64,000 bases of DNA, from the NCBI GenBank assembly GCA_934272845.1, contig CAKQSF010000001.1:62001-126000 (forward strand), read 5' to 3'. A program made the position numbers and the translations under genes. A model generated the notes under the pieces. The model was not told the DNA's origin and did no database searches. It saw only the letters and a list, made by a program, of their open reading frames with translations. Within the stretch, counting starts at the first letter, position 1. The number at the start of each line of letters is the position of its first letter. The DNA is from an uncultured Prevotella sp. GTDB lineage: Bacteria > Bacteroidota > Bacteroidia > Bacteroidales > Bacteroidaceae. Below are positions 27,632 to 36,763 of the stretch, in pieces.

Positions 27632-30600
27632 TTATTCTACTACGACTTTCTTTCCACCTACGATGTATATACCGTGAGGTAGCGTCTTAAGATTACTTAT
27701 ATCGTCTGCGACCTTCTGTCCGTATATATTATATACCGCTTTATTGGTTGTTTCGTTCTCCTCTGTTATGGTATTGATACCAGTTGGAACGCTGTTGTTG
27801 TTAGCATAACCATATACATTGGTCTGATAGAACTTCACGCGGTATGGCCATTGTTCATCATCAGTAGTGGTTCCGTTCCATCCACGAGACCAATAGAGAG
27901 TAGGTGCACCACTAACTACTAACCATAAATAAGAGCAATCTGCTGGACAATCAAATGTTGCGGTAACATTAGGTGTGTCATTAGTAGCGGTGCTGACGTT
28001 GCCATATACACGTGTACCGTCTTTCTTTAATGCCACGAATCCCAGTTTCCAACCTGCGTACTGCTTACGATAATCTATGAAGCCTTCCTTGCCTGCTTCG
28101 CCAGTAAACTCCACGTAAACTTTCTTTGCGGTAGTGGGCACATTCAGTCGGATAGCGTTGTTGCCGAATGACTCTACACAGTCTGATGCCTGAGAGGTCC
28201 AAGTATAGTCATCCCCCTTTGTCAGTGCGGTGTTCTTTCTCGTTCCTATCTTTGATTTGCCTGCATCACGAATAGCATCAATGTCGAACGTTGTCATGCG
28301 TGCGCCATATTCCCACATCTCATTGTTCAGCAATTCAAGTTTCTCTTTGCTTGTCAGGCTGCTATTCATCGTTAGGCGCATATACGCTTGGAATGGGTCT
28401 TCTGGGTTTCTTGACTCGTTCCATAGTCGTCCCATAAAGTCTTTTCCCTGCTTGTGGCAGAAGAAATCTTGTATGAAGTAGTTATTGTAACGCAGTTCTT
28501 CTGCCAATGGGTTTTTGTGAAGTCCATTCAGTGTGTTATTAAACCACTCGTTGTTAAACTGCATATTAGGATAATACTTATACGCCTGCCACTGTGCGCA
28601 CATTTCCCAGAATACGTTACCGTTGGCTGAGTTAGCCCATGTGTACATCCATCCGTTCTGGTCGTTGTTGTCGCAGTGGGTCTGATACTGAAAACAGTGA
28701 CCTATCTCATGCGCTACGGTCTGTCCATCACGTGATGTGTACGCATTACGTGACAGTGTCAACAGACCAATAGTGTTGTCGATGCCGCTACCGCTTGCTT
28801 CCCAGTCTGTGGTATAGCGCAGGCGGATTATCATCTTATAGGTATCTGTCTTTGACTTTCCTTGGTTTCTTGTTATATATTTTAACTCATCGGCATAGAA
28901 CTCAAAGATTTTGTCTGCTGTATTGAGTATCGTCGGTACGGCTGATGGTGCTAAGTCGCCATAGCCTTTCTCCCAGAACAGTACCCAATGTTTTGACTGC
29001 AGACTGCGTTTGTAACTCCATTGATTAGCATCGTTCTGTAGTTGTGCATCACTTCCAACAGCATTGCCGCTGAGATAAATCCGCTTGTCCACCTTATTTA
29101 TTTGTGTCTCCAGCGTGTTAGTGGCTATAGCCAGTTGCGAATCGGTCAGAGTAGCGTCCTTAGCCTTTTCCTTTGCCGTAGCCAGTGCTTCGGTCAATGT
29201 ATTCACCGTAGTCGCCTTGTAAGGTTCGTCTTTCCACCATGCCAACACCTTTTGGGCATATTCTATTCTTTCTTCAAGCGAAGCGTATAGGCTCTGTGAC
29301 TTCTTTGCGCTCTTGTTGGCTGCTATGAGTTCTGTGCGTGCGTTTTTGAGTGCATCGATGTCATACTGTGTGTTGCCGTCAGCGTCCTTGCCTGTGCCCT
29401 GCAGTGCCTTCTTCGCGCCATTGAGAGCGGTATTGAGAGCATTGGCAACAGACTCTTGAAGCATACCTGCCACATACTCTTCGCCTTCAGCAACAGCGCT
29501 CTGCAGGTCGATAACGTAACTCTTTGTGTTTACCTTTCCTGTGTATTTAAGTGTGAAGTTATCTATGCACAGGTAGTTACCCGTAGCGTTGTCGGCTGTC
29601 ATACCTATCTCCACATCGCTTCCCTCTTCCATTACAGCAAATGAGAGGTCATACGTTTTCATGTCCGTAATGCTCGTCTTGGCATTGCCTGCGAATATAT
29701 ATGCTCCCGTTTGCGCCTTGCCAGAGTTAGCAGTACTGTTGTTGCCAGTTTGCTGTATGTTCAGTCCCTTAGCCGAAAGTATGTAGTTACCAGCAGGCAG
29801 AGCATGAAGCGTCTGTTTTATGTAAGCGTTCCCCACTTTGTTGCCGATGCTTACCCAGTTCTCCATGTAGTACGTGCCACTCTTAGCAAACACGCTGTTG
29901 CTCTGTTTTACCATGTTGGCAATACTCCAACTGGCCGGGTTACCAGAACCATCCTGACTGACAGTCTCAAACGATGGATTCTGAATGTATTTTGTATAGT
30001 CTGAAGGATGCTTCTCTGTTGCGTTGTGATACCTGTAAGTGTCCAGCGCCTCCTTCAGGTTATAATACACTTCCAACACTTCGGGCATGGTTGCCTCTTT
30101 GTTATCTGATACTACCTGTGCGGCGTCAATGGCGTTTTTAAGGTCTTCTGCATAGTCACCACTACCATCGCCATACTCTTTTGTTGCGAGAGAGATATAG
30201 TAGTTCAGTGACGTCTTATTTACCTGCATATTCTCGCCCAGCAGTTGCACATAGTCGATAGCGAGGTTGGCGGAGTTAGCGGAACCATTGGCGGCAGCCT
30301 TATATCCTATCTGTATCTTACCCGTGGTTTGGCTCTTCAGCGTAAACTGTATCTTGTCTACCGTCCATTTCTTTGATGGGTATGACGTAACGGTAGATGT
30401 AACCTTCGTACCACTGTTAGGAATCCATGCTAACAATGACTTTCCGCCTGTTACGCTCTTTCCATTATACGTTGGTACGATGATGGTATAGGTACCAGCA
30501 GGCAGTGTCACCGTTTGGTAGAGAGAGAAGTCTTGTTCCCAACCTGTAGACAGAGCGAGGCATCCTCCGCCCTCTCCGTCATATCCTGTAGCGGGGATAG

Positions 30601-30847
30601 TGGCACCATTGTAAGTTCCTTTAAATCCAAACTCATAAATACCTGTTATGGTATAGTCAATAGAGAAGTTAGGGGTCCAGTTACTTATGCTTTTTATCTC
30701 CTGTTTAACGGTAGCATTACTTGACGCTGGGTAGTCATATCCCTCGTCAAAGCCATAATTCTTTAAGTAATACTTCGTGATGTCGCTTTGCGCGAGTGTA
30801 GGGATAGTAATACCTAATGTTAGTAGAAAAGAGTAAATTCTTGTCAT
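27632..30847 (-). CDS. Large secreted HEIGH metallopeptidase-like protein (DUF6055-like) with C-terminal sorting tail
   Basis: 1071 residues from the ATG at 30847, which starts a signal peptide (MTRIYSFLLTLGITIPTLA); a TTG start 60 bases upstream falls in the -7 box. Two carbohydrate-binding-like beta-sandwich regions (about 20-215 and 285-445) are followed by helical repeats (about 450-600). A zinc-peptidase-like block holds TVAHEIGHCFQYQTH with Glu as base; the segment ends with a jelly-roll-like domain. This resembles proteins with the DUF6055 domain. The last residues (YNIYGQKV ... GIYIVGGKKV) look like a type IX secretion tail. Substrate unknown; cleavage of a glycoprotein is one possibility. 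Confidence 0.75.
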   Translation of the reverse strand: MTRIYSFLLTLGITIPTLAQSDITKYYLKNYGFDEGYDYPASSNATVKQEIKSISNWTPNFSIDYTITGIYEFGFKGTYNGATIPATGYDGEGGGCLALSTGWEQDFSLYQTVTLPAGTYTIIVPTYNGKSVTGGKSLLAWIPNSGTKVTSTVTSYPSKKWTVDKIQFTLKSQTTGKIQIGYKAAANGSANSANLAIDYVQLLGENMQVNKTSLNYYISLATKEYGDGSGDYAEDLKNAIDAAQVVSDNKEATMPEVLEVYYNLKEALDTYRYHNATEKHPSDYTKYIQNPSFETVSQDGSGNPASWSIANMVKQSNSVFAKSGTYYMENWVSIGNKVGNAYIKQTLHALPAGNYILSAKGLNIQQTGNNSTANSGKAQTGAYIFAGNAKTSITDMKTYDLSFAVMEEGSDVEIGMTADNATGNYLCIDNFTLKYTGKVNTKSYVIDLQSAVAEGEEYVAGMLQESVANALNTALNGAKKALQGTGKDADGNTQYDIDALKNARTELIAANKSAKKSQSLYASLEERIEYAQKVLAWWKDEPYKATTVNTLTEALATAKEKAKDATLTDSQLAIATNTLETQINKVDKRIYLSGNAVGSDAQLQNDANQWSYKRSLQSKHWVLFWEKGYGDLAPSAVPTILNTADKIFEFYADELKYITRNQGKSKTDTYKMIIRLRYTTDWEASGSGIDNTIGLLTLSRNAYTSRDGQTVAHEIGHCFQYQTHCDNNDQNGWMYTWANSANGNVFWEMCAQWQAYKYYPNMQFNNEWFNNTLNGLHKNPLAEELRYNNYFIQDFFCHKQGKDFMGRLWNESRNPEDPFQAYMRLTMNSSLTSKEKLELLNNEMWEYGARMTTFDIDAIRDAGKSKIGTRKNTALTKGDDYTWTSQASDCVESFGNNAIRLNVPTTAKKVYVEFTGEAGKEGFIDYRKQYAGWKLGFVALKKDGTRVYGNVSTATNDTPNVTATFDCPADCSYLWLVVSGAPTLYWSRGWNGTTTDDEQWPYRVKFYQTNVYGYANNNSVPTGINTITEENETTNKAVYNIYGQKVADDISNLKTLPHGIYIVGGKKVVVE

Positions 30848-30904
30848 ACTGATAATGTTTTGAGGTTTGTTAGTAGATGAAATACAATCAATGTTTCTAA
30901 ATGG

Positions 30905-30912
30905 CAAAGTTA
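30905..30912 (-). promoter_or_regulatory. -7 box of the metallopeptidase-like gene
   Basis: TAACTTTG on the minus strand, 57 bases upstream of the ATG at 30847. It overlaps the earlier possible TTG start, which argues against that start. Confidence 0.65.
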
Positions 30913-31003
30913 CACATTCTTTTTATTATTTACAAAAATTTTACTATCATTTTTCTATTCCTGACACGATTCTGCATAGATGTAGGGGCATTGAATCGCT
31001 TGC

Positions 31004-31024
31004 ATTACAATTTGAAATTGTAAT
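31004..31024. promoter_or_regulatory. Perfect palindrome in the divergent region
   Basis: ATTACAATTT, a central G, AAATTGTAAT. The single-base centre makes an RNA hairpin unlikely, so a protein-binding site for a dimer is the better guess. It is about 90 bases upstream of the minus-strand -7 box and 225 upstream of the first plus-strand one. The rest of the 479-base gap holds the two sets of promoters and an orphan terminator; no gene was seen. Confidence 0.4.
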
Positions 31025-31089
31025 AGTATAAAAGGATTACAGTTTGGTTAATACGGAACTTTCCTTAAAATTCTAAAATACACGATATG

Positions 31090-31121
31090 GGCAAGTGAGT
31101 TTCTTCACTTGCCTTTTTTTT
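31090..31121 (+). terminator. Orphan intrinsic terminator upstream of the xylanase gene
   Basis: A perfect 9-bp stem GGCAAGTGA / TCACTTGCC with a 6-base loop and eight T on the + strand. No + strand gene precedes it, so it may end a short leader or small RNA. Confidence 0.7.
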
Positions 31122-31248
31122 ACCTCTCTGTGTAGGGATACACTAAGGGAGGTTACAAAACAATATATTAACGACACATTACTCAATAACTTTCAAAATA
31201 ATAACAAAAAGTTTTTCATTTGTACCATTTGATCACTTTCGCTCTTCT

Positions 31249-31284
31249 TAAATTTGCACAACACAAAAAACATATATACCTTTG
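31249..31284 (+). promoter_or_regulatory. Two -7 boxes upstream of the GH10 xylanase gene
   Basis: TAAATTTG at 31249-31256 and TACCTTTG at 31277-31284, 28 bases apart; the ATG at 31327 lies 42 bases after the second. Two start points would allow basal and induced expression. Confidence 0.55.
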
Positions 31285-31326
31285 CCAATACACAATAGTG
31301 GTATTCATACTAAAACTTAACATATC

Positions 31327-34300
31327 ATGCACATTGAAAAAGACAAATGGAGAGCGGCTTGCATATCTGCCTGTCTGCTTTTAACTTCTATTCCCACACA
31401 AGCACAAACCATTGACTTTGAGAACTGCGAGATAGGACAAAAGTTCACCATGTGGAATGTGGACATGGGTGTGGTCACCTCCTCTACCGCAGTGGTTACG
31501 GTAGACCCTACTAACGCTAACAACAAAGTTCTGCATGTTACTGCCAAACAGTGGGGCACTTTCCCTACCATAACACTGCCACAGGAACTTGCTGGTCATT
31601 TACTCACTGACAATAAGAAATACCTTACCTTCGACTTTTACCGCACTGACGCTGATAATGCAGCATGGGCACAGTTCCATACTTACCTCGGTAAGGACAA
31701 ACTATATCAAGACGAGGGGTACCCTGCCAAGGGCGACAAGAACAAGTGGCAACACTTGAGTTACACGCTCGGCAAGGTTTCTACAGCCAGCGATGATGAG
31801 ACACAACTGCACTTTGGTATTCATAACGACAATGCAGACTACTACATTGACAATGTGGAACTGAAGGGGGAATATGATGGTTGGATGGTGGCAGACGATA
31901 ACCTGCTCGACATTTGCACAAAGAACACGGCTTCAAACTATACCGTATACGAAACGCCTATACTCGCCACTGAGGGAAAACATCTCGACATTCGAACCTC
32001 ACGTTACACTTACTGGAACAGCAAGGTGGTGGGCAACGGTACTATTAACCTCTACGCTGGCGGTGAACGTACATATCTTGGCAACAAGTCGTCAAAGGCT
32101 TATCACCCCGACTGGAGCCAATTTTATGGCACACTGCACATTTATCCATATAAAGAAGTGGAACAGGGTGCAGGATTCTATGGACTGGTATGGCAGTCTG
32201 GCAAGACTTTCGCTCCTGACAATGCTGCACAAAACGCTGCTGACGGCAACATTAATGCTACGTTTGCCAACGCTCATGTGGTGCTACACGATGGTGCCGC
32301 GATGGCTTGCGAAACTGGCAAACGCGGACTGCGCATTGCTCATCTCGATACTGAGGTGGGAAGCACACTGTATGGTTACCTGAAAGATAAAACGGGTAAC
32401 GACGCTTACTACATGGTGGGCAACGACAATTCTGACGCTACACTCGCTGGGCGTATCATTCCCTTCAAAGGTACTAACCTTGCGGTGAAGGTGGGACTGG
32501 TAAAGGAGGGTACTGGCACCTACCGCATTACGGGTAATGAGAATCTTATTACTGGCGGTCTTCGCATATTGCAAGGCAGCGTAATGGTGAACAACGACGC
32601 TGCAATGGCTGAGAACAAGAAACTCTCTGGCGGCATAGGTCAGCAGAGCAGTGCCTCTACACCAGGAGTTTACGTCATGACGAAAGGCGTACTTGGCGGC
32701 ATTGGCTCTATCGCCTCCTCCGTAGACCTCTATGGTACTCTCATTCCAGGCGATGGTGGCATAGGTTCTCTGACTATCAAGAACTACGCTACCAGCATAA
32801 AGCCTAACCTTGCGCTGCACCCTAAGGCAAAACTTAAATTTGAGGCTACGGACAACGAGCGCTACGACAAACTGTATGTGGACGGAAACATTACTTTCAG
32901 TAATAAGATGGAAGACTTTACTGAATCAGAAGAGAAACCACGCATATACATAGAACTGACTAACAACCCTACGCTACAGGTTGGCGATGAACTGACATTA
33001 CTTACCTACTCGGCTAAACCTGAAGGCATGGAGTTTGAGATGCGATACCCTAAACAATACACTTGGGAAACCACGGAGAAGCAACTACCAGACAATCGCT
33101 ATGCTCTCGTGGCACGTGTGACATCTCTTGAATATGGCGGACAGGGAGAATGGACTGAAGATGCTGACGAAGAAGTAAAGCCTGACGATACTAATATCGA
33201 CATAGAGAAAGAGAAGCAAGACCGCACACCGCTGCGTACTTATGCTGAAAAAACAGGAAAGTACATAGGTACCTGCGTCTCTCTCTACGATGGCAAGATA
33301 AACATTGATGATGAGAATGACGAGAAGACTAAACTATTCGCACAGCAATTCAATATGGCGGTATGTGAAAACGAGATGAAGTTCGACGCTACTGAACCCT
33401 CTCAAGGCACATTTCAATACTACAATGGTGACCGCCTTGTAAACTTTGCACAGAAACACAATATGCGCGTACGTGGTCATGCTCTAGTATGGCACTCACA
33501 GGTGGCACAGTGGGTAAGTGCTGATGGTAAGAAAAACGACAAAAACTTCACGCAACTGCAACTGCTCGACATAATGAAAAACCACATCTACAACGTGGTG
33601 GGCCACTGGAAAGGTAAGGTTGCTGAATGGGACGTATGTAACGAGGTGCTCGACGACGACCAGTCTATTGTGCGCACCGACCCTAACGGCTACAAGTTAC
33701 GTGCTTCTTCTATTTGGAACTTCGCAGGAGAAGACTACATAGAAAAGGCTTTCCGCTGGGCTCACGAAGCCGACCCCGACGCTCAACTAATCCTTAATGA
33801 CTATGGCGTGGAGTTTCAGGGACAAGCCAAGGCTGAAGCGTTCTATAATCTTGCCAAACACTTGAAGGAGAGCGGCGCACCAATAGACGGCGTGGGGCTT
33901 CAGTGCCACCTCGACGTGGGCAAGATTGATGCTACGAAACTTAAGACCACTATTGACCGCTTCAACGCTATCGGACTACGCTGTGTCATCACGGAACTTG
34001 ACCTCGGCATGACTGACAACGAGGAAAACCGCCTGCAGCAAGCCAAAGACTTCTACAATATAGTAAAAACCGCTATGGGCTCTGAGAATTGTAACGAGGT
34101 GATGGTATGGGGAATTACTGATGCAATGACATGGCGAACTGGTAGAAACCCACTGCTCTATGACGCTAACCTCACTCCGAAATCTGCATATTACGGAATG
34201 CACGCTGCCGTGAGAGAGGCTGCCTCTGCCACTGGCATAGACACTCTGCCTACAGACGCTAATGCTTCTGCACAGGTCGATACTGAGACATATTACAATC

Positions 34301-34404
34301 TACAAGGACAGCGCATCAACAATCCACAGACAGAGCGTGGCATCTACATCGTCAGTCGCAAGATGAGCGATGGCAGTATGGTAAATATAAAGTTTAAAAA
34401 ATAA
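31327..34404 (+). CDS. Large secreted GH10 endo-1,4-beta-xylanase with C-terminal sorting tail
   Basis: 1025 residues, about three times a bare GH10 domain. A signal peptide (1-26) is followed by a jelly-roll-like domain (about 28-170) and a long beta-helix-like region with GTYRITGNENLITGG and GVLGGIGSIASSVDLYG, as in autotransporter-associated strands. The GH10 domain is about 640-970: acid/base Glu773 in WDVCNEVLD and nucleophile Glu890 in VITELDLGM. The tail (YYNLQGQRINNPQTERGIYI) resembles type IX secretion signals. It cuts xylan chains internally. The stop codon TAA at 34402-34404 is the first triplet of a MITE-like element, so the end of the reading frame may have been set by insertion. 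Confidence 0.93.
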   Translation: MHIEKDKWRAACISACLLLTSIPTQAQTIDFENCEIGQKFTMWNVDMGVVTSSTAVVTVDPTNANNKVLHVTAKQWGTFPTITLPQELAGHLLTDNKKYLTFDFYRTDADNAAWAQFHTYLGKDKLYQDEGYPAKGDKNKWQHLSYTLGKVSTASDDETQLHFGIHNDNADYYIDNVELKGEYDGWMVADDNLLDICTKNTASNYTVYETPILATEGKHLDIRTSRYTYWNSKVVGNGTINLYAGGERTYLGNKSSKAYHPDWSQFYGTLHIYPYKEVEQGAGFYGLVWQSGKTFAPDNAAQNAADGNINATFANAHVVLHDGAAMACETGKRGLRIAHLDTEVGSTLYGYLKDKTGNDAYYMVGNDNSDATLAGRIIPFKGTNLAVKVGLVKEGTGTYRITGNENLITGGLRILQGSVMVNNDAAMAENKKLSGGIGQQSSASTPGVYVMTKGVLGGIGSIASSVDLYGTLIPGDGGIGSLTIKNYATSIKPNLALHPKAKLKFEATDNERYDKLYVDGNITFSNKMEDFTESEEKPRIYIELTNNPTLQVGDELTLLTYSAKPEGMEFEMRYPKQYTWETTEKQLPDNRYALVARVTSLEYGGQGEWTEDADEEVKPDDTNIDIEKEKQDRTPLRTYAEKTGKYIGTCVSLYDGKINIDDENDEKTKLFAQQFNMAVCENEMKFDATEPSQGTFQYYNGDRLVNFAQKHNMRVRGHALVWHSQVAQWVSADGKKNDKNFTQLQLLDIMKNHIYNVVGHWKGKVAEWDVCNEVLDDDQSIVRTDPNGYKLRASSIWNFAGEDYIEKAFRWAHEADPDAQLILNDYGVEFQGQAKAEAFYNLAKHLKESGAPIDGVGLQCHLDVGKIDATKLKTTIDRFNAIGLRCVITELDLGMTDNEENRLQQAKDFYNIVKTAMGSENCNEVMVWGITDAMTWRTGRNPLLYDANLTPKSAYYGMHAAVREAASATGIDTLPTDANASAQVDTETYYNLQGQRINNPQTERGIYIVSRKMSDGSMVNIKFKK

Positions 34405-34600
34405 GTAAGTATTCAAAATTATTTATATATATCAATAAGTGAACATTTTTATTCCTGAAATTATATTTAATACAGTCTCTTTGGCGCATCTGCTTCCTCT
34501 GTTTTCAGTCACAATGATTACATTGTTCCCTCAAATAGAGAAAACATCTGCATCCAAATAGCCTATATTAAATATAAAAATAATTTTGAACACTTACTTA
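34402..34600 (+). repeat. MITE-like element, family B, copy 2
   Basis: Begins TAAGTAAGTATTCAAAATTA and ends TTTTGAACACTTACTTA, like the copy at 14977-15209, with nearly identical interior but without the GC-rich segment. It overlaps the stop codon of the xylanase gene. In the 643-base gap that follows there are also a palindrome and a family C repeat, and no gene. Confidence 0.82.
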
Positions 34601-34651
34601 ACCGCGTCACTATGTGTTAACTTCGTAAACTGATACAAATCACAATACCTT

Positions 34652-34683
34652 AGGGTGGTTCTATTAACTTATAGAACCACCCT
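34652..34683 (+). repeat. Palindrome made of family A ends; possible terminator
   Basis: AGGGTGGTTCTAT and its exact complement ATAGAACCACCCT, with a 6-base loop, then TTATTCG. The arms equal the ends of the family A element with almost nothing between them. It may also terminate xylanase transcription. Confidence 0.6.
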
Positions 34684-34747
34684 TTATTCGTCCCTACAAT
34701 CTCCCTCCGGGAGCGTTTTGCTGATTCTTAATGTGACTATTATTGAT

Positions 34748-34908
34748 GCTTACAATCTGTAAGGAAAAATATTCGTTTTACTTACAATTTTCAGAAGCAA
34801 TTGCTCGTAGCGTAATTAGGCCCAAATCACTGGGTAATTAGGCCCAAATCACTGGGTAAAAGCATAGTGATTACAAGATGATTTGGGCGCTTTCAGATTG
34901 TAAGTAAT
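34748..34908 (+). repeat. Modular intergenic repeat, family C, copy 2
   Basis: Begins CTTACAATCTG and ends CAGATTGTAAG, exact inverted ends. Inside, GTAATTAGGCCCAAATCACTG occurs in two tandem copies (about 34820-34858), then GTGATTAC and ATTTGGGCGCTTTCAG. Confidence 0.7.
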
Positions 34909-35016
34909 GTCCTCTCTTAGTGACATATGTTACCTTGGGGGCTTTTATTGCCACCATACGGTGGTTTAGAACAGATTTAATTCCATAATATGTTTCGGCA
35001 TATTAAATTTTATTCG

Positions 35017-35024
35017 TAATTTTG
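35017..35024 (+). promoter_or_regulatory. -7 box of the metallophosphoesterase gene
   Basis: TAATTTTG, 23 bases upstream of the ATG at 35048. Confidence 0.62.
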
Positions 35025-35047
35025 CGCAATAACTTTAATTTATATTT

Positions 35048-35869
35048 ATGCCTAAACATATACTTAACAAACATTGGAGGCACTCCATACTGTGCTCGTT
35101 GCTGCTATGCTTGGCATCTTCGTGTGACCTCATCGACGTGCATCCCTATGACGGAAAGATTGAGGGGGACACGGACATTAACGCACGCAACATAGTGAAG
35201 ATTGAAAATAATACACGCGGAAAGACTCAAATTCGCTTTGCCGTTATCAGCGACACGCAACGATGGTATGACGAGACTGAGGATGAGGTGGCGCATATTA
35301 ACCAGCGTGATGACTTGGACTTCGTGATACACTGCGGTGACCTTTCCGACTTTGGCGTGACGAAAGAGTTTGACTGGCAGCAGCGTATTCTTAACAAATT
35401 ACGGGTTCCATATGTCGCAATCCTCGGCAATCACGACTGCATAGGTAGCGGCAAGGATGTTTTTCGTACGATGTTCGGCAAGGAGAACTTCTCGTTTGTC
35501 GCTGGTCCTACACGCTTTATTTGTATTGATACCAACGCCTTGGAGTTTGACTTCTCTAACCCCGTGCCAGACCTGCTCTTCATTGAGAGTTTTCAGGGAG
35601 ACACGGAGAGTACTAATACCATCATGGCGATGCACGTAGCACCATACAGCGAGGAGTTTAACAACAACGTGGCGAAGGCTTTTGAACGAGAAATAATGAG
35701 TCTGAAGAACCCTCTATGCTGCATACATGGGCACGGTCACGCTACTGAGGCGCACGAGTTGTTTGGCGATGGCATGATGTACTATCAGATTACATGCGCC
35801 AAAGACCGACAGTATTATGTATTTACCGTAAACGAGAATGGTTATGAATACGAAACAATTTCTTACTAA
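35048..35869 (+). CDS. Metallophosphoesterase lipoprotein
   Basis: 273 residues. The signal ends in a lipobox (LASSC, Cys at 26), so it is predicted to be lipid-anchored. Motifs of the calcineurin-like fold are visible in order: ISDTQ (metal site, with Gln in place of the usual His), HCGDLSD, LGNHDC, AMHVAP and HGHGH. The Gln replacement is common in secreted members and does not exclude activity. The natural substrate, a phosphodiester or phosphomonoester outside the cytoplasm, is unknown. The following gene starts 31 bases before its stop, so they are coupled. Confidence 0.88.
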   Translation: MPKHILNKHWRHSILCSLLLCLASSCDLIDVHPYDGKIEGDTDINARNIVKIENNTRGKTQIRFAVISDTQRWYDETEDEVAHINQRDDLDFVIHCGDLSDFGVTKEFDWQQRILNKLRVPYVAILGNHDCIGSGKDVFRTMFGKENFSFVAGPTRFICIDTNALEFDFSNPVPDLLFIESFQGDTESTNTIMAMHVAPYSEEFNNNVAKAFEREIMSLKNPLCCIHGHGHATEAHELFGDGMMYYQITCAKDRQYYVFTVNENGYEYETISY

Positions 35870-36614
35870 TATTTGCTTCCTTGCCGTCCTTCCGCTTACG
35901 GTTGGCGCACAAAACATGGGTGACAGCATAACAATGGAGACTGTTAACCCGTCTGATACTTTCAATATTACCAGGCACATGCATGAAGACAGCGTGACCA
36001 TAGCCGCTCTCAATGAGAGGATAGCACGATACGAGGCTCGTCTGGCGAAACGTAACAGCATATGGTTGTCGCTATTACCTAGTTTCTACCGCTTTCAGTA
36101 CGCTGGTAGCATAGGGTTGTTAAACCTAGGTGCAGGTTGGCATTACGGCAAACGGCATCAGTGGGAGACGGACTTTATGTTTGGCTACGTGCCACGCTAT
36201 GATAAGGACGAGGCTTTCGCTACGTTCACTCTGCGCCAGACGTATATTCCATGGACACGACCGCTGTATAGTTTTAAGGGTAAACGAGCAAAGGGATTAC
36301 GCATGTCATGGCAGCCGTTGTCGTGCGGATTGTTCTTTAACTCGGTATTGCGCAGCGACTACTGGACGAAAGAACCGGAGCGCTATCCTGACCGTGACTA
36401 CTACCGTTTCTCGTCAAAGATACGTTTCCATCTGTTCCTTGGGCAACGATACACACTACATATACCTAAAGAGCACCGATACCTTATTAAGAATGTCAGC
36501 GCTGTATGGGAACTGTCAAGTTGTGACCTTTATATTATTAGTAAATTTGTTAATGGTACTCTGCCACTAAAGGAAATTCTCAGCCTGTCTTTGGGCTTGA
36601 AAGTAGGAATATAG
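35838..36614 (+). CDS. Exported hypothetical protein, possible outer-membrane barrel
   Basis: 258 residues with a signal peptide (to about AQ at residue 25), a short coiled-coil-like helix (SVTIAALNERIARYEARL) and a beta-rich C-terminal region (YAGSIGLLNLGAGWHYGK, TLRQTYIPWTRPLY, IRFHLFLGQRYTL). Amphipathic strands and aromatic residues suggest a small outer-membrane barrel, but I recognise no named family. ATG 35838 or 35844 may be the start; both lie inside the end of the phosphoesterase gene. A function linked to that enzyme is likely from the overlap. Confidence 0.7.
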   Translation: MVMNTKQFLTNICFLAVLPLTVGAQNMGDSITMETVNPSDTFNITRHMHEDSVTIAALNERIARYEARLAKRNSIWLSLLPSFYRFQYAGSIGLLNLGAGWHYGKRHQWETDFMFGYVPRYDKDEAFATFTLRQTYIPWTRPLYSFKGKRAKGLRMSWQPLSCGLFFNSVLRSDYWTKEPERYPDRDYYRFSSKIRFHLFLGQRYTLHIPKEHRYLIKNVSAVWELSSCDLYIISKFVNGTLPLKEILSLSLGLKVGI

Positions 36615-36622
36615 GTTATTAA

Positions 36623-36730
36623 GTAATGTTTAAAAGAAATAACTTTATCAGTTTTATTATCGTTAGAGTAATGTTGTATATCTCAACAATCTGAGGTAAA
36701 AACTGCGTAAGTTATATTTTCAACATTACT
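36623..36730 (-). repeat. MITE-like element, family D, copy 2
   Basis: Ends AGTAATGTTTAAAAGAAATAACT and its near complement AGTTATATTTTCAACATTACT form the two sides (108 bp). The right part, read on the minus strand, matches the left part of 1666-1892, including CAGTTTTTACCTCAGATTG and TTGAGATAT. Confidence 0.7.
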
Positions 36731-36763
36731 AAAGGAGAAATTATAACAAGAAGAATATTGAAT

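Noticed and set aside
34652..34683. tRNA or attachment site
   Set aside because: Only a plain palindrome with arms of the family A element; no cloverleaf and no integrase nearby.
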